Shown piece after piece: positions 33,692 to 43,334 of a stretch of DNA of 64,000 nt. The DNA is from Amanita rubescens (lineage: Eukaryota; Basidiomycota; Agaricomycetes; Agaricales; Amanitaceae): assembly GCA_015039365.1 (NCBI GenBank), contig WION01000209.1:30509-94508 (forward strand), read 5' to 3'. Every line of letters starts with the position of its first letter. Positions within the stretch are counted from its first letter, which is position 1. Below the pieces are notes generated by a model. It had not been told where the DNA came from, searched no databases, and worked only from the letters and a program-made list of their open reading frames with translations. The position numbers and the translations under genes were made by a program.

Positions 33692-36600
33692 TCAAACCTT
33701 TTTACAAGACTGCTTGTGAACCTTCCAATCTGCCTTTTGGCAACTGATAGAACAGTAACTAGCGTCCCTGCAAGCACCGCATAACAACAACTTGGGTTTT
33801 CCAGGGCCGTGGCATTTAGCACATGCATTCTTTTCCTTCTGAACCTCACGGCCACTTTGGAACGCATCCATCAGGTCCGCACCAACGCTATCGATGAAGG
33901 ACACCGGAAAGAGAGGGCTGATCGCAGCGCGTGTAACATAGGGCGCAAATTCCTCCCAATTCTTCTTTTGGGTAAACGCTCCAATGTTTTTACCCCGACC
34001 GCAGCTGCACAATGGAGATCGAGCAATCTCTTCCGAGACAGGGACGCCTCTTGAAAGATACTCGCAATTAGCGGTATGAGACCACTTGCGGCACCGCTCG
34101 GTGAATGCGGGGAGAAGATGTTTCCACACCTTCACTTCGTCGGGTTCAGTAAGCACCCGCATCAAGCCTGTTCCGTCGCCCAACGTTTCGATAGCATTGG
34201 AAAGACGCGACACGAGGTCCTCGGTCAGAGGAAGAAAGCAAGCATCTACTACCACCGTATGAGATGCCAAGTCTAGGCACACACCGTTGACGAAGATCAA
34301 GGTGTAGATATCTCCGTTCTCGGGATCCGTCAGGCCGAAAACAGATTGCTTTCCTTTTTCCAAGCCACAACTGATGAGAATCAGGTGGTGAATGCTCTGC
34401 TTCACACGCGTGATAACGTCTAGGTCCGATGTCTTGAGCGCGCTCCCGCTTTGAGCTTTGCAAAGGCGGCGTTCACGATCAGAATAGGACAAGACGATGT
34501 GAATCGGCAAAAACGAAAGTCTGTCTGGAGAGGAGAGATCAAGTACTGGGAGCCGTTCCAGGTCTACGTAATGAATGTTCCACAGGCTCAGTGTCTTGTC
34601 TTGTTGTATGACGGGGAACGGCTTGAGCGACATTCCAAGTTTTTCGAGAGGGCCCGAGATCCTTACGTCAATCTGTAGTGATGTTAAATAAGTCGATTCG
34701 TAAAACGTTCACACGTGCACTTACTTCGACGTAAGACGATTTCCTTGCGATTCGGCTTTTAGAATCCGTTGAATTTACAGGGAACGGATATACAATGTTC
34801 TGTAAATGACTTCCGATAGAGATTTGCACGACTCGTGGTGAGATTTGATTAACGGAGACAGCGGCCCCGTTAGCCAGGGAAGCTTTTGCGTTCACGTCTT
34901 GAACGTTGGCATGTCCCGTGAGGAATGCAACTTTGCAATTGGCGCTATCCAAAGTGATCTTGACCGGGTTACATAATGGTTGCATTTCTTGCGCTGTGGG
35001 CCGAGAGAACGATAGATTTCGCAGCTTTTGGAGTTCACCAGGGTTTCCCGGCCGCTCCTGGGTGATATGAACATGTCTCCGATTAGTAAGTTCCGCGGAG
35101 AACAGCGTCAGGTAGGGTCCTAAGACTGGAGAAAGCGTCTTCACAGTGTATAGGCTGCTTAGAACCGCTAAGGTCACTTCTTGCTGTCCATTTGCGCCTA
35201 AAATCCAAGCGGGGACATAGAAAGTGAAAACGGCAGAAGACGAGCCTCGGATTCCTTCGAGATCCTCTTCAAAAGTAACCTTGGGTTCTTGATAGGAATT
35301 CTTGCCGTACTCGGCCTTTACGTTTCCCCAGAAAGATTGATATGTGGGGAAAACGTTATAAGCAGAGGGGGACTTGAGGGTGCAAATTAGGACGGGAACC
35401 CCAATCTGTTTCGCACTGAACTTTTCGAGTATATCAAAGCTCTTCCTCGGGACCTGGAAACTTATGCAAACGACAGGTGGTACACTTGTCCACCTCGCCA
35501 AAGGACCTTCATTTACGTTTGCATTGAAGTGGGGCGAAAATGGGGGGAAACTGTACACGTCAAGAAGATGAAGGCTGCAAAATAGATCTTGAAGGTTATT
35601 GGATCCAAAAATAAGGCTCCGATCGTCAGCGATAAGGGCATATAAACGACCCATAAAGCGGTCCCAGTTCACATCGGCTTTGTCTTTCACAACTCGTAAG
35701 ATATACGCTAGGGTAAACCTGCTGTAATGGGTTGGCTTCGTTAACTTGTTGATGCCCCGATGCGAACGGTCCGGTTGAAGCATAGAAGCGAGGTCCTCGC
35801 TGGAAAACATGTTCTGGTAGACACCAGAGACAAAGGCCGCAAGCTGTTCTTCATCAAACTTTAAACGTTGATCCAACTGGGCGCTCTCTCCAATAGCTGT
35901 CGAGTCAGATACAGTCCCGATCCTCCAGGCGATATGTTTGTGAAACTGCTTGTGAGAAGAATCTGAGACTCGTAATAGCATCTCGTGGGCGCCACAGTGG
36001 CTTGTCAAGTTCGAGATGTAAGAAACTGGAATCAGGTCGAGAATCATGGACAGCACGGACAGATCGCCACATAATAATTCGAAGAAACCATCTCGAGCTA
36101 TGCCGTCATCATGATCATCGGAGAGTAACGCGTTGGTGAATATGACAGATGAAGGTCTCGTCTGCATCAAAGGCTTGCAGGGAACCAGAATATTTAGCGA
36201 GCCAAAGTGATCCGTGAGATTAGATGTGTCGATAACGTCAAATTGCAGAGGTGCACGATTCGAAGCGCTTTCAACGTAATCGCCTCCATCCAGCTTCATC
36301 AAGGTAGTACTCCAGGGCGCAGTGTACAATCCGGGATCAACAGATGAATTGACTGCGCAATAATGTAACGCACGGCAGACTGAGATAACGTCGCCAACGA
36401 GAAACCTGATCACCAGGGAGGCGCGTTCCTTCGTGCGCTCATGGAAGGCAAGGCACCAGGATTTGAATTCTCCCATAGCGCCCTTAATGAGACTAGAAAT
36501 GGTGATGGTTTCATCCGACCCTGAGCCGCTAATCGGGGCGAGGATTTTCGCGAGGTGGAAAGGCAGAACAGGATCGGATCCGTAGTGAAGTGCAAACCCC

Positions 36601-37457
36601 TTTCCCATAGCAGAGAATGCGAATGTAGGATTGATTTCATTCGCCTTGGCCAATTTGTCCTGTTCATCAAACGTGACACCGGTCTCCCAATAACGTCGAG
36701 ATTGCTTTGGTCCAATATCCGCCAATTCCTTCCAAAGCGGACCGGCAGAACGTAATGAAGTTATCGGAAACCCTTGAAGAGTAGCGCCATCACTACCCTT
36801 GACGCGGCTGCCTTTGCGGAATTCGGCACGCAGCGAATCCATTTCGCTCTTTGAAAAGTCCTTTGTCCCGATATACAAGGTCCAGTGCTTACGAATCGTA
36901 GATAGTGAATGCAGGGACGAAAATCGGAGGAAGCCGTATTTGCTGTTATTCCATGTGGCAATGTCAGGCGACAAATCGACGAGGGCCTGACATTGTTTCA
37001 ATATCATGTCAAGCGTCCCTTTGTCGATGAAAAAGTGATAGTAGAAATTCCATATTTTCTGAAGGTATTCATCATCCTGTTCTGGTGGAAAGTCGGCGAG
37101 GAGCGTGTAGAGCAAAATGTTTCGAGCTAACGCGGGGGTGAGTTCTCACACAACCACAACTGTCGAGCAAAAATGACGGACCTAATATGGCTGGATCGAC
37201 ATCGCAACACGTGAAATCGAGAGGTCTCGATGCTGAATAAAACGTGTAACTGAGAAATCATCGTATGCAAAGGATTGCCACTTACGACCGCCTAAATCAG
37301 CGTACACGGTGTACATTATATTTCTAACATCTCCGCAACCCAGCAATAAGATATCCGCAGATTGCTCGGGAGGCAGTTCGCTTGTAAGACACACTGCGGG
37401 TGTGTTGCCAATTGCATAAAAGAATATCGTCTTTGTCCAAACGGTGAGATGTGCCAT
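33692..37457 (-). CDS. DUF4470 and MYND zinc-finger protein, copy 2
   Basis: Minus-strand exons are 37457-37286, 37232-37182, 37126-34725 and 34672-33692, with the same intron positions as copy 1, about 1,200 residues. DUF4470 signature: ADILLLGCGDVRNIMYTVY and RPLDFTCCDVDPAILARN. MYND finger at the end: CAKCHGPGKPKLLLCGAC, YCSISC, DWKVHKQSC. The region SGSGSDETITISSLIKGAMG and parts of the middle differ by insertions from copy 1 (for example SDDHDDGIARDGFFELL), while the last 400 residues are nearly identical. Both copies look intact, so two functional paralogs are expected. A possible TATA-like TATAAG lies about 140 bp upstream of the start, in a conserved flank. Confidence 0.9.
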
Positions 37458-37800
37458 CGTTCGGTCGTATCAGAAACGAGAGGCGAAGCTTTTTATGACG
37501 CTAGTGAGGATTTCTTATTCTGAGGCTTGAAGGAGGCTTCGTTTTGGCGGAGCGCACCAGAGTGGAAGAGGGGTGCAGCATGGCGCAATGCGCAGCAGTA
37601 CTTATAGGCCCGCACATGTGCATGAGGTTTGACTGTTTTTTATGTAAGTTCAATGTTGGGCCCTGGAGCCAGCACCAAACACCTTACACGAGGCAGAAGA
37701 ACGAGCATACGCCGTCAAGTTGAACTTTTCATACGCCTTGAGACTCCAGCTTTCCCTTCAAACTTAAATGGACGGATTTTGCTAATGTCGCTACGCCAGA

Positions 37801-38172
37801 ATGCGATCCGCGCAGGGGAGGGATGAAATTTGGAAGGCGTGAGTATGTCACACAGTCACAGTGTTGACGTTATCCTACTTGCTTCATTGAATCATTCAGC
37901 TGCAGGACCTTTGCAATCGACAATTGCTCGATGAACTTCGAAGTAGTAGTAGCACTACTGGTAAAGTACTCAGCGAGTTAAAGGTGTAACTAATTCAACT
38001 TGTCCGAAAGTACTCCCAAGTCGTATTCTCCAGGTTTTTCCCCCGGAGCTTCAAGATTCCCTATTAAGTGTAACCCGTTGCTTTCCTTCTTAAGATTTGT
38101 GTGTAATTTATCCTGAGGAAACGCAGACAGCCGCTGATCCAATGACCGCATACCGCGGGGCATTGTTGACGG
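37801..38172. other. No supported gene
   Basis: Between the end of the MYND duplication and the small secreted-protein candidate I see only short open frames and no repeat or RNA gene. Confidence 0.5.
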
Positions 38173-38457
38173 CTACAAAATGCCCATCACGTCAGGTTTT
38201 AAAATGTGGTAGACCACGAGACTGACCTCCGTGGCGCGTGACCACACAGTGTTTGTGAAGAGCGTTGCGACCTCTGTCTTCTGAACCCCCGGATAAATGC
38301 TCGAAAAAAGGCCATGTTCAACCTTGATATAAAATTGGCCATTGAGCTCAGGGTGGAATTGTAACATCCAGATTCCATCTTTCCGGTTAAGAGGCGCTGG
38401 AATCGCCGTGACTGAAATGCTGAGCAGAAAGAAAAGTAGCGCTTGCAAGAGCAACAT
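38173..38457 (-). CDS. Small secreted protein candidate
   Basis: A minus-strand frame of 94 residues. It starts MLLLQALLFFLLSISVTAIPAP, a clear signal peptide with a likely cleavage after TAIP or ISVTA. The mature part (about 75 residues) has no Cys, so it is not a typical disulfide-rich effector or hydrophobin. It contains HPELNGQFYIKVEHGLFSS and ends PDVMGIL. I do not recognise the family. It could be a secreted effector-like protein or a truncated member of a longer secreted family; another exon downstream is possible. Confidence 0.5.
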   Translation of the reverse strand: MLLLQALLFFLLSISVTAIPAPLNRKDGIWMLQFHPELNGQFYIKVEHGLFSSIYPGVQKTEVATLFTNTVWSRATEVSLVVYHILKPDVMGIL

Positions 38458-38964
38458 AATTGATGATGCCTTTCGTTGACGAACATGAGTGATGCGTTGT
38501 ATCTAGATTGGAGCAATTAAACTTACTGACTGGACAAAGAGAAGGGCAGCTCTGAAGTTTTAGCGAGAGGGAAGTCGTGTATAGAGACCAGCTCTAAGGA
38601 GAATTGGAGAAGTTGTGTATGGAGACCAGCTAAGGTCCAAGCTGAGGATGGGGCGCCATTTTATACAGGTGGTACTTGGCTTAGCTGCCCATGAAACCCG
38701 CGAGTATATCAGGATCAATACTTATTCCGGGCAACGAGTGGTGTCCCTGCTCATCAACAGCCATTTGCCATACCTTTCACCTCAGGCATCACCAGGCAAT
38801 GACACTCTAGAGTTTGGAGTAGACCACCACACGGACCTCCCCACCCCAAGCTTTAACACGAACATGTTGAGTCGGACGCAGGAGATAGCAACAGCTTCAT
38901 CAGATTTTGATGGAATCCGAGGACCTCAAACGCCTCAGATCCTCGGGAAATCATATATCATACG

Positions 38965-39787
38965 TTCAAACAGGACCCCGGAATATTAGCACAAATGTTA
39001 GAGACAGGATTCGGACAGGATTGGTCAATTTCCGGCCGTTAGGCCGGCGACGAAATTGGAAAATACGGACAGCAGACCCCCTCTTGGACCTAAAATGGTG
39101 GGTCGGGGTGTTCGGACACACTCTTTGATACAGCACATATGTTAGGTCAAGGTTCGGACAGTTCCGTCTTTTTTCAAGTTCTTCTTCAAAGAATAGGCTG
39201 CCTTCCAAAAATGGAGTTCAATAAGCCTTTGAAGCAGCTGCAAGACTCAACGGGGCCAACTACAACAAATGACGGTGAGAATGTGACCCAAAGGTCGCGA
39301 GAAGGAACGTCTTGAAGAATATTGCTCGGCGGCGGCGCGAGGTCGTCCACTGAGAGCAGAAAGATGTTGGGGCCGTAGGGACAAGATTGGAACGCAGTGC
39401 ACGATGAAAGATATCTGCAAAAGGAGCAAAGGGGATGGATGAGATGGCAGGAATTGTATTGAAGCCTGCTATATCTAATATTGTCATGTTCACTATCAAC
39501 AACTCCAAGAACGTTCGTAGTGCAATGGTGGCCTTCAGATGGAGAGAAATGAAGCAGAAGCAGGTGTATTAGCAGTTATACGTGCATGTACATAGGTCAT
39601 GATGCTTGAAGCTCGAAGGCTGGGTCATGGGTACGGACACATTTGGGCCGCCACCGCTGTGGCGGCTGGGGAAAAATTCGGACAAAACTTGCCTCGAGGC
39701 CCCAAAATCGGTGCGGACAGCAAGGCCCCAAAACGGGCAATTTTCGTCGCTAACCTTTGGGCTAATATTCCGGGGTCCTGTTCAAAC
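38965..39787. mobile_element. Inverted-repeat element with 27-bp perfect ends
   Basis: GTTCAAACAGGACCCCGGAA, continuing to 38991, is the exact reverse complement of 39761-39787. The similarity extends inwards with more differences: a GGCGACGAAATTGG word at about 39048 matches the reverse complement of CAATTTTCGTCGCT at about 39740, and both arms carry CGGACAG words. No transposase frame is visible between the arms. An 823-bp non-autonomous element is the simplest reading; a simple inverted duplication is possible. No target-site duplication could be confirmed by eye. Confidence 0.55.
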
Positions 39788-40002
39788 CTGTTCAAACTTG
39801 AAGCTTAACTGGTGCCTAGCCAGACCAGCGACCCGCATCATTCGGGGTATGATATCCGAAATTCTTGCCTGTTCTTGCAGTATTATTATCCATGACATCA
39901 CTCTTCCGTACGTGTACAGTTTGGATTTGAATTCGTGGTACCCCGGTACAGAGGAGGAATACTGCAACTCTCCTCCCCTTCTCTATGTCCGCAATTACCC
40001 GC

Positions 40003-41162
40003 TAACAAACTCAAGCGCGAACCACGCCCGACATGACCAAGATTGGTACCATGTGAGATAGAGGACTCATGCTATTACAAGCGACTTGGGTATGGTCTGA
40101 GATGCGTAAGCGTGCAAGACCAGCGTATGAGTGTGGAAAAAAAAAGAAACGTGTGATACTACTATACATCGGGCATAAGAGTGCGATAGAGTCTGTGGAG
40201 TACAGGAGTTTCTTAGGCCACGTAGGCAAAGGTGTCTTTTGATCCATCCACGCGCTCGATGTATTCTTTCTCGAGAAGAGTTTCAATAGCCTGTTAATGA
40301 GAATGTTAGTTCCGTAACAAAACTCATTACTAGGGATGCTTGCCTTCTTGATATCAGGAATCTTCGGCGCAAACCGCTGAGATATCTGGGAAACGACTTC
40401 CTGAATAAGCGCTTGGTTCTTGAGCGTCTTTCGTGCTTTCATGATACTACGATGGAACTGATCAGACAGATATGACGCGTGAAACTACGCGTACACGCAC
40501 CGGACAATCGTCGCCTGGATGACGTACTTCCGATCCTCATCAACAGCCTTCAGTACTTCAGAGGACTCGGTTTTAACCTCAGCCTTGATGGGCAAGCTCA
40601 AGTTTACTCGGATCTTCTTGGACTTGAAGTCTAAAAGTGATCAGTCATTGGCTGGGCTTGACCTCGAATAGAACGTACTAGGGTTCAGATCATACTGATC
40701 CTTCTCTTCGTTGATCAAGATGAAAAAGTATATCAGTCGAAATCGCCGTAGCCGCTTGAATCTCGTCGAGTGACAACGTGTCATGTCTGTTGTACTACAG
40801 TAGCACCGCCATCTGGTAGGAACTCGTCATCAGAATGTACTTTTGGTTCAAGTAGTTCGTGCGCAGCTCATTCTTGGAGTAGTTCTACAGCCAAGTGAGC
40901 TTGCGACCAGAATGTTTTGTTTGGTAGTACTTTTGGAAGCGGTCATAGGTTGTTGCGATTTCCGTGGGAATGACAAAGTCGTGTGTGGGGGGATTAAGGG
41001 GCCAAAAGTTGGTACCAAGAACCAAGATGCTGAACGTGATGTCCTGGTCCTCCGGGTGGTTTTGCAGCATGCGTTCTTTGAAAGAATCGGTAAGATCTTT
41101 GCTAAGACTCATGTCTAGCCTCGTGTCAGTTAAGGTATATGTGGCGCTGAAAGATACGCGTT
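40003..41162 (-). pseudogene. 3' fragment of the cullin-1 gene, duplicated and broken
   Basis: This matches the cullin-1 gene from about 43125 to 44320 in the same orientation and covers the segment from [10 protein letters not shown] to the stop and 3' flank. It carries two premature stops: LTWL-stop-NYSK (TGG to TAG, near 40890) and AVLL-stop-YNR (CAG to TAG, near 40797). A deletion of about 37 bp near 40712 removes [10 protein letters not shown]. Introns are retained, so it arose by DNA duplication, not by reverse transcription. At 41162 it stops abruptly and joins a piece of the TMEM135 gene. Confidence 0.9.
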
Positions 41163-41275
41163 CAAGGAGTTGTTGTTAGCCGGTTGGCTGCCAGCGCTTT
41201 GAAATTTCGGCGTTGTCGGAGTTCTTTGTTTACGTAAATCGAAAATCCCCATAAGCGGAAGCAATCTACTAGCAG
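41163..41275 (-). pseudogene. Copied 5' piece of the TMEM135-like gene
   Basis: On the minus strand this reads AGATTGCTTCCGCTTATGGG and continues to encode MGIFDLRKQRTPTTPK, matching 13332-13440 with an extra A that breaks the frame after TTPK and a 5-base deletion (TAATG missing) further on. It contains the source gene's leader, start codon and about 30 codons. It is fused head-on to the cullin fragment at GATACGCG. Confidence 0.88.
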
Positions 41276-41371
41276 CTACTAGCCCTGAATTTGGTTTTTG
41301 TGAACGAGCCGGCCTAGCAAAAGGTATGATAGCCAAATATTTGCCCTAGTGACATCACTGTACACTGGCAA

Positions 41372-42390
41372 ATGTCTCAAATCCTGCCGGGTCCTTCATC
41401 CTGCCGCACAATGACAACTGCAGCTTCCTTCCCAGCCGAGCTCGTGAATTTAATCGTTCGCTTTCTTTGGTCATGTCGAATCTCAATCGATGATCGCGTC
41501 GCCTTTATGACGTCTATGCCATTCTTCAATTCGGCATGGAGGAATGCGTATATCCGCGCATCAACAGAGGATATCTACATCCCGTGTGCCTCTTATGTGG
41601 ACCATTTTCTTAACATCCCACGCCGAGAATCCAATAAGGAGACACAGGCACGCTTTGAGGCCCCGAGGTGTCGCAGCATCACTTTTGTCATCGCCCATCC
41701 GCATGCGCCCCAGCAAGGGTCTACCACAGAGCATCCAGCCGCTATAGCCATGGCGGACGCTCTCCGCTTTATCGGGGACAAGAAAATATCCTACGTCCCC
41801 AACTTGCGCAAAATCACAATTCACTATCATAACATGGGCTTCGATGATATATTCGAGCATTCACGACTTGCGGATTTCCCTTCACAGGTTGCTGAACTGG
41901 AGATAGTCCACACGTTCAGTCCCGCAATGCCCGACTTTTTGGTCTCCAGGTTACAAATCCTCCCCATGATAGATGAAGATCTCCTCTCTCCTTCGTGGAG
42001 CATGCCAAATATAAGGCATCTCACTCTGGCAGGTGTAGGGGTTGTTACGTTGCAAACATGGTTTCTACCTGTCCAAATATCATAAATTTGGAACTAGACC
42101 TCTCATATGGCCCCCCTAGAGAGATACACACTGCTGGAGTTCCCAATTCGCTTCAGCGACTCATAATACATGCGCCGGGAGATGTCAACCCTTTGAAAGA
42201 ATCTCCTCCAGGTGCTCATGTTGAATGTCTCCCTGCTGTGCATTTTCCCACCAGAGAAATATGTCTATTGCCCGGCATTCAAGGGGGTAGCTATGCTAGT
42301 GGTGGCATGAAGGCCTTAGATGGTGAAATCTACCTTATTATGTATTATTATCCTGCAAACTTAGAGACGCTCTGGGTTGGGTGGTATTAG
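41372..42390 (+). pseudogene. F-box-like protein gene with a frameshift
   Basis: The first frame (41372-42085, or from MTTAAS at about 41411) encodes FPAELVNLIVRFLW, an F-box-like start, then FFNSAWRNAYIRASTEDIYI, and leucine-rich-repeat-like strands (VPNLRKITIHYHNMG, MPNIRHLTLAGVGVV). Around 42045 the coding sense moves to another frame, which continues STCPNIINLELDLSYG ... NSLQRLIIHAPG to a stop at 42390. I found no intron that joins them, so a one- or two-base change near 42045 is likely. If the frame is restored, this is an F-box/LRR-like substrate adaptor of the kind that works with cullin-1, whose gene is next door. The F-box match is weak, and the assignment is tentative. Confidence 0.5.
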
Positions 42391-43120
42391 GGTTTATATC
42401 TGAACGTGTCATAGTAAAAAATCATCAACCTGAGAACCTCTCATACACTCGAATAAACCTTTTTCCTATTAAAAAAGAAAAAGAGCTCTTCAAGCAGGCC
42501 AGGATATCAGTGAGCAGCAGGTGCTCATGAGCATTCGCTAGATCTGCTGGCAGATTTTCTACGCCACTTTGAGACTTTGACGATGATGTCGTCATTCGAC
42601 CCCAGCTGTTCCCTGATGTGCTACGTGCGGCAATCCTACGGCTGTGAGTGGAATCTATGAGACAGATTGTTGGACCATATATAAAGAGATAGGTACTTAC
42701 ATAGTAGCAATAATAGCGGGCGTCTCTCGCCCCATCTGCGTGGTGCGATTCTCTCTCTCTCATCCTCGCTGCTATTCGGACTACTACCTCGGGCCGCGTC
42801 TTTTCAACATAAAGCAACCAAAAACGGCACACAAATCTTTAAAACATGTATTGGTACTACTACACTTTGGGCAGGGCTAGCAGACGAGAATACGGATGTA
42901 AATACACGAGAGGCCAGAGTACAATAGGACGGCGATACACAAGGCCAGAGTGGGGCGGCAATGCATGTACAAGTCATATGTGTTCAAGTTGAAAGGAGTG
43001 AAATACATCACGCTCCGTCACTGCGCGACGCCGCGCCATTGTACGCTTGGCCGCACCATTATGCGCATCACCACGTAGTACAGCAATTGATCACCAGCTT
43101 GCAACTCCCCCCCTCTACTT
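42391..43120. other. No confident gene
   Basis: A minus-strand frame at 42832-42596 could be spliced through a perfect GTAAGT...CATAG intron (about 42649-42700), giving a protein of about 65 residues ending QGTAGVE. No domain or conservation is visible, so I leave it as unproven. The rest holds nothing I can name. Confidence 0.35.
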
Positions 43121-43334
43121 CCGCGCAACAAACTCAAGCGCGGACCACATCCGACATTACCAAGATTGGTACCATGTGAGATAGAGGACTCATGCTATTA
43201 CAAGCGACTTGGGTATGGTATGAGATGCGTAAGCGTGCAAGACCAGCGTATGAGTGTGGAAAAAAAAGAAACGTATGATACTACTATACATCGGGCATAA
43301 GAGTGCGATAGAGTCTGTGGAGTACAGGAGTTTC

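Larger units (their letters stand above)
29075..37800. repeat. Tandem duplication of about 4.3 kb carrying the two MYND genes
   Basis: The unit is roughly 29075-33480 and 33520-37800. Beyond the coding sequence, the 3' flank (TTGTTGCGCATCTC, ATATGAACCTCCAA against ATACGAACCTCCAA, GAATTTACTGTACAACACTT) and the 5' flank (CGCAGCAGTACTT, then GCGCACATGAGGTTT against a GCATGAGGTTT word) are shared. The left part of the unit includes bases just 3' of the U5-40K gene, so the duplication began in that gene's 3' flank. Confidence 0.8.

Noticed and set aside
38615..38989. A 124-codon plus-strand frame
   Set aside because: It has no domain and its end lies inside the inverted-repeat element. No promoter or splice evidence.
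42425..42832. A 135-codon minus-strand frame
   Set aside because: It reads straight through what looks like a perfect intron, and its spliced form is only about 65 residues with no domain. Too weak to call.
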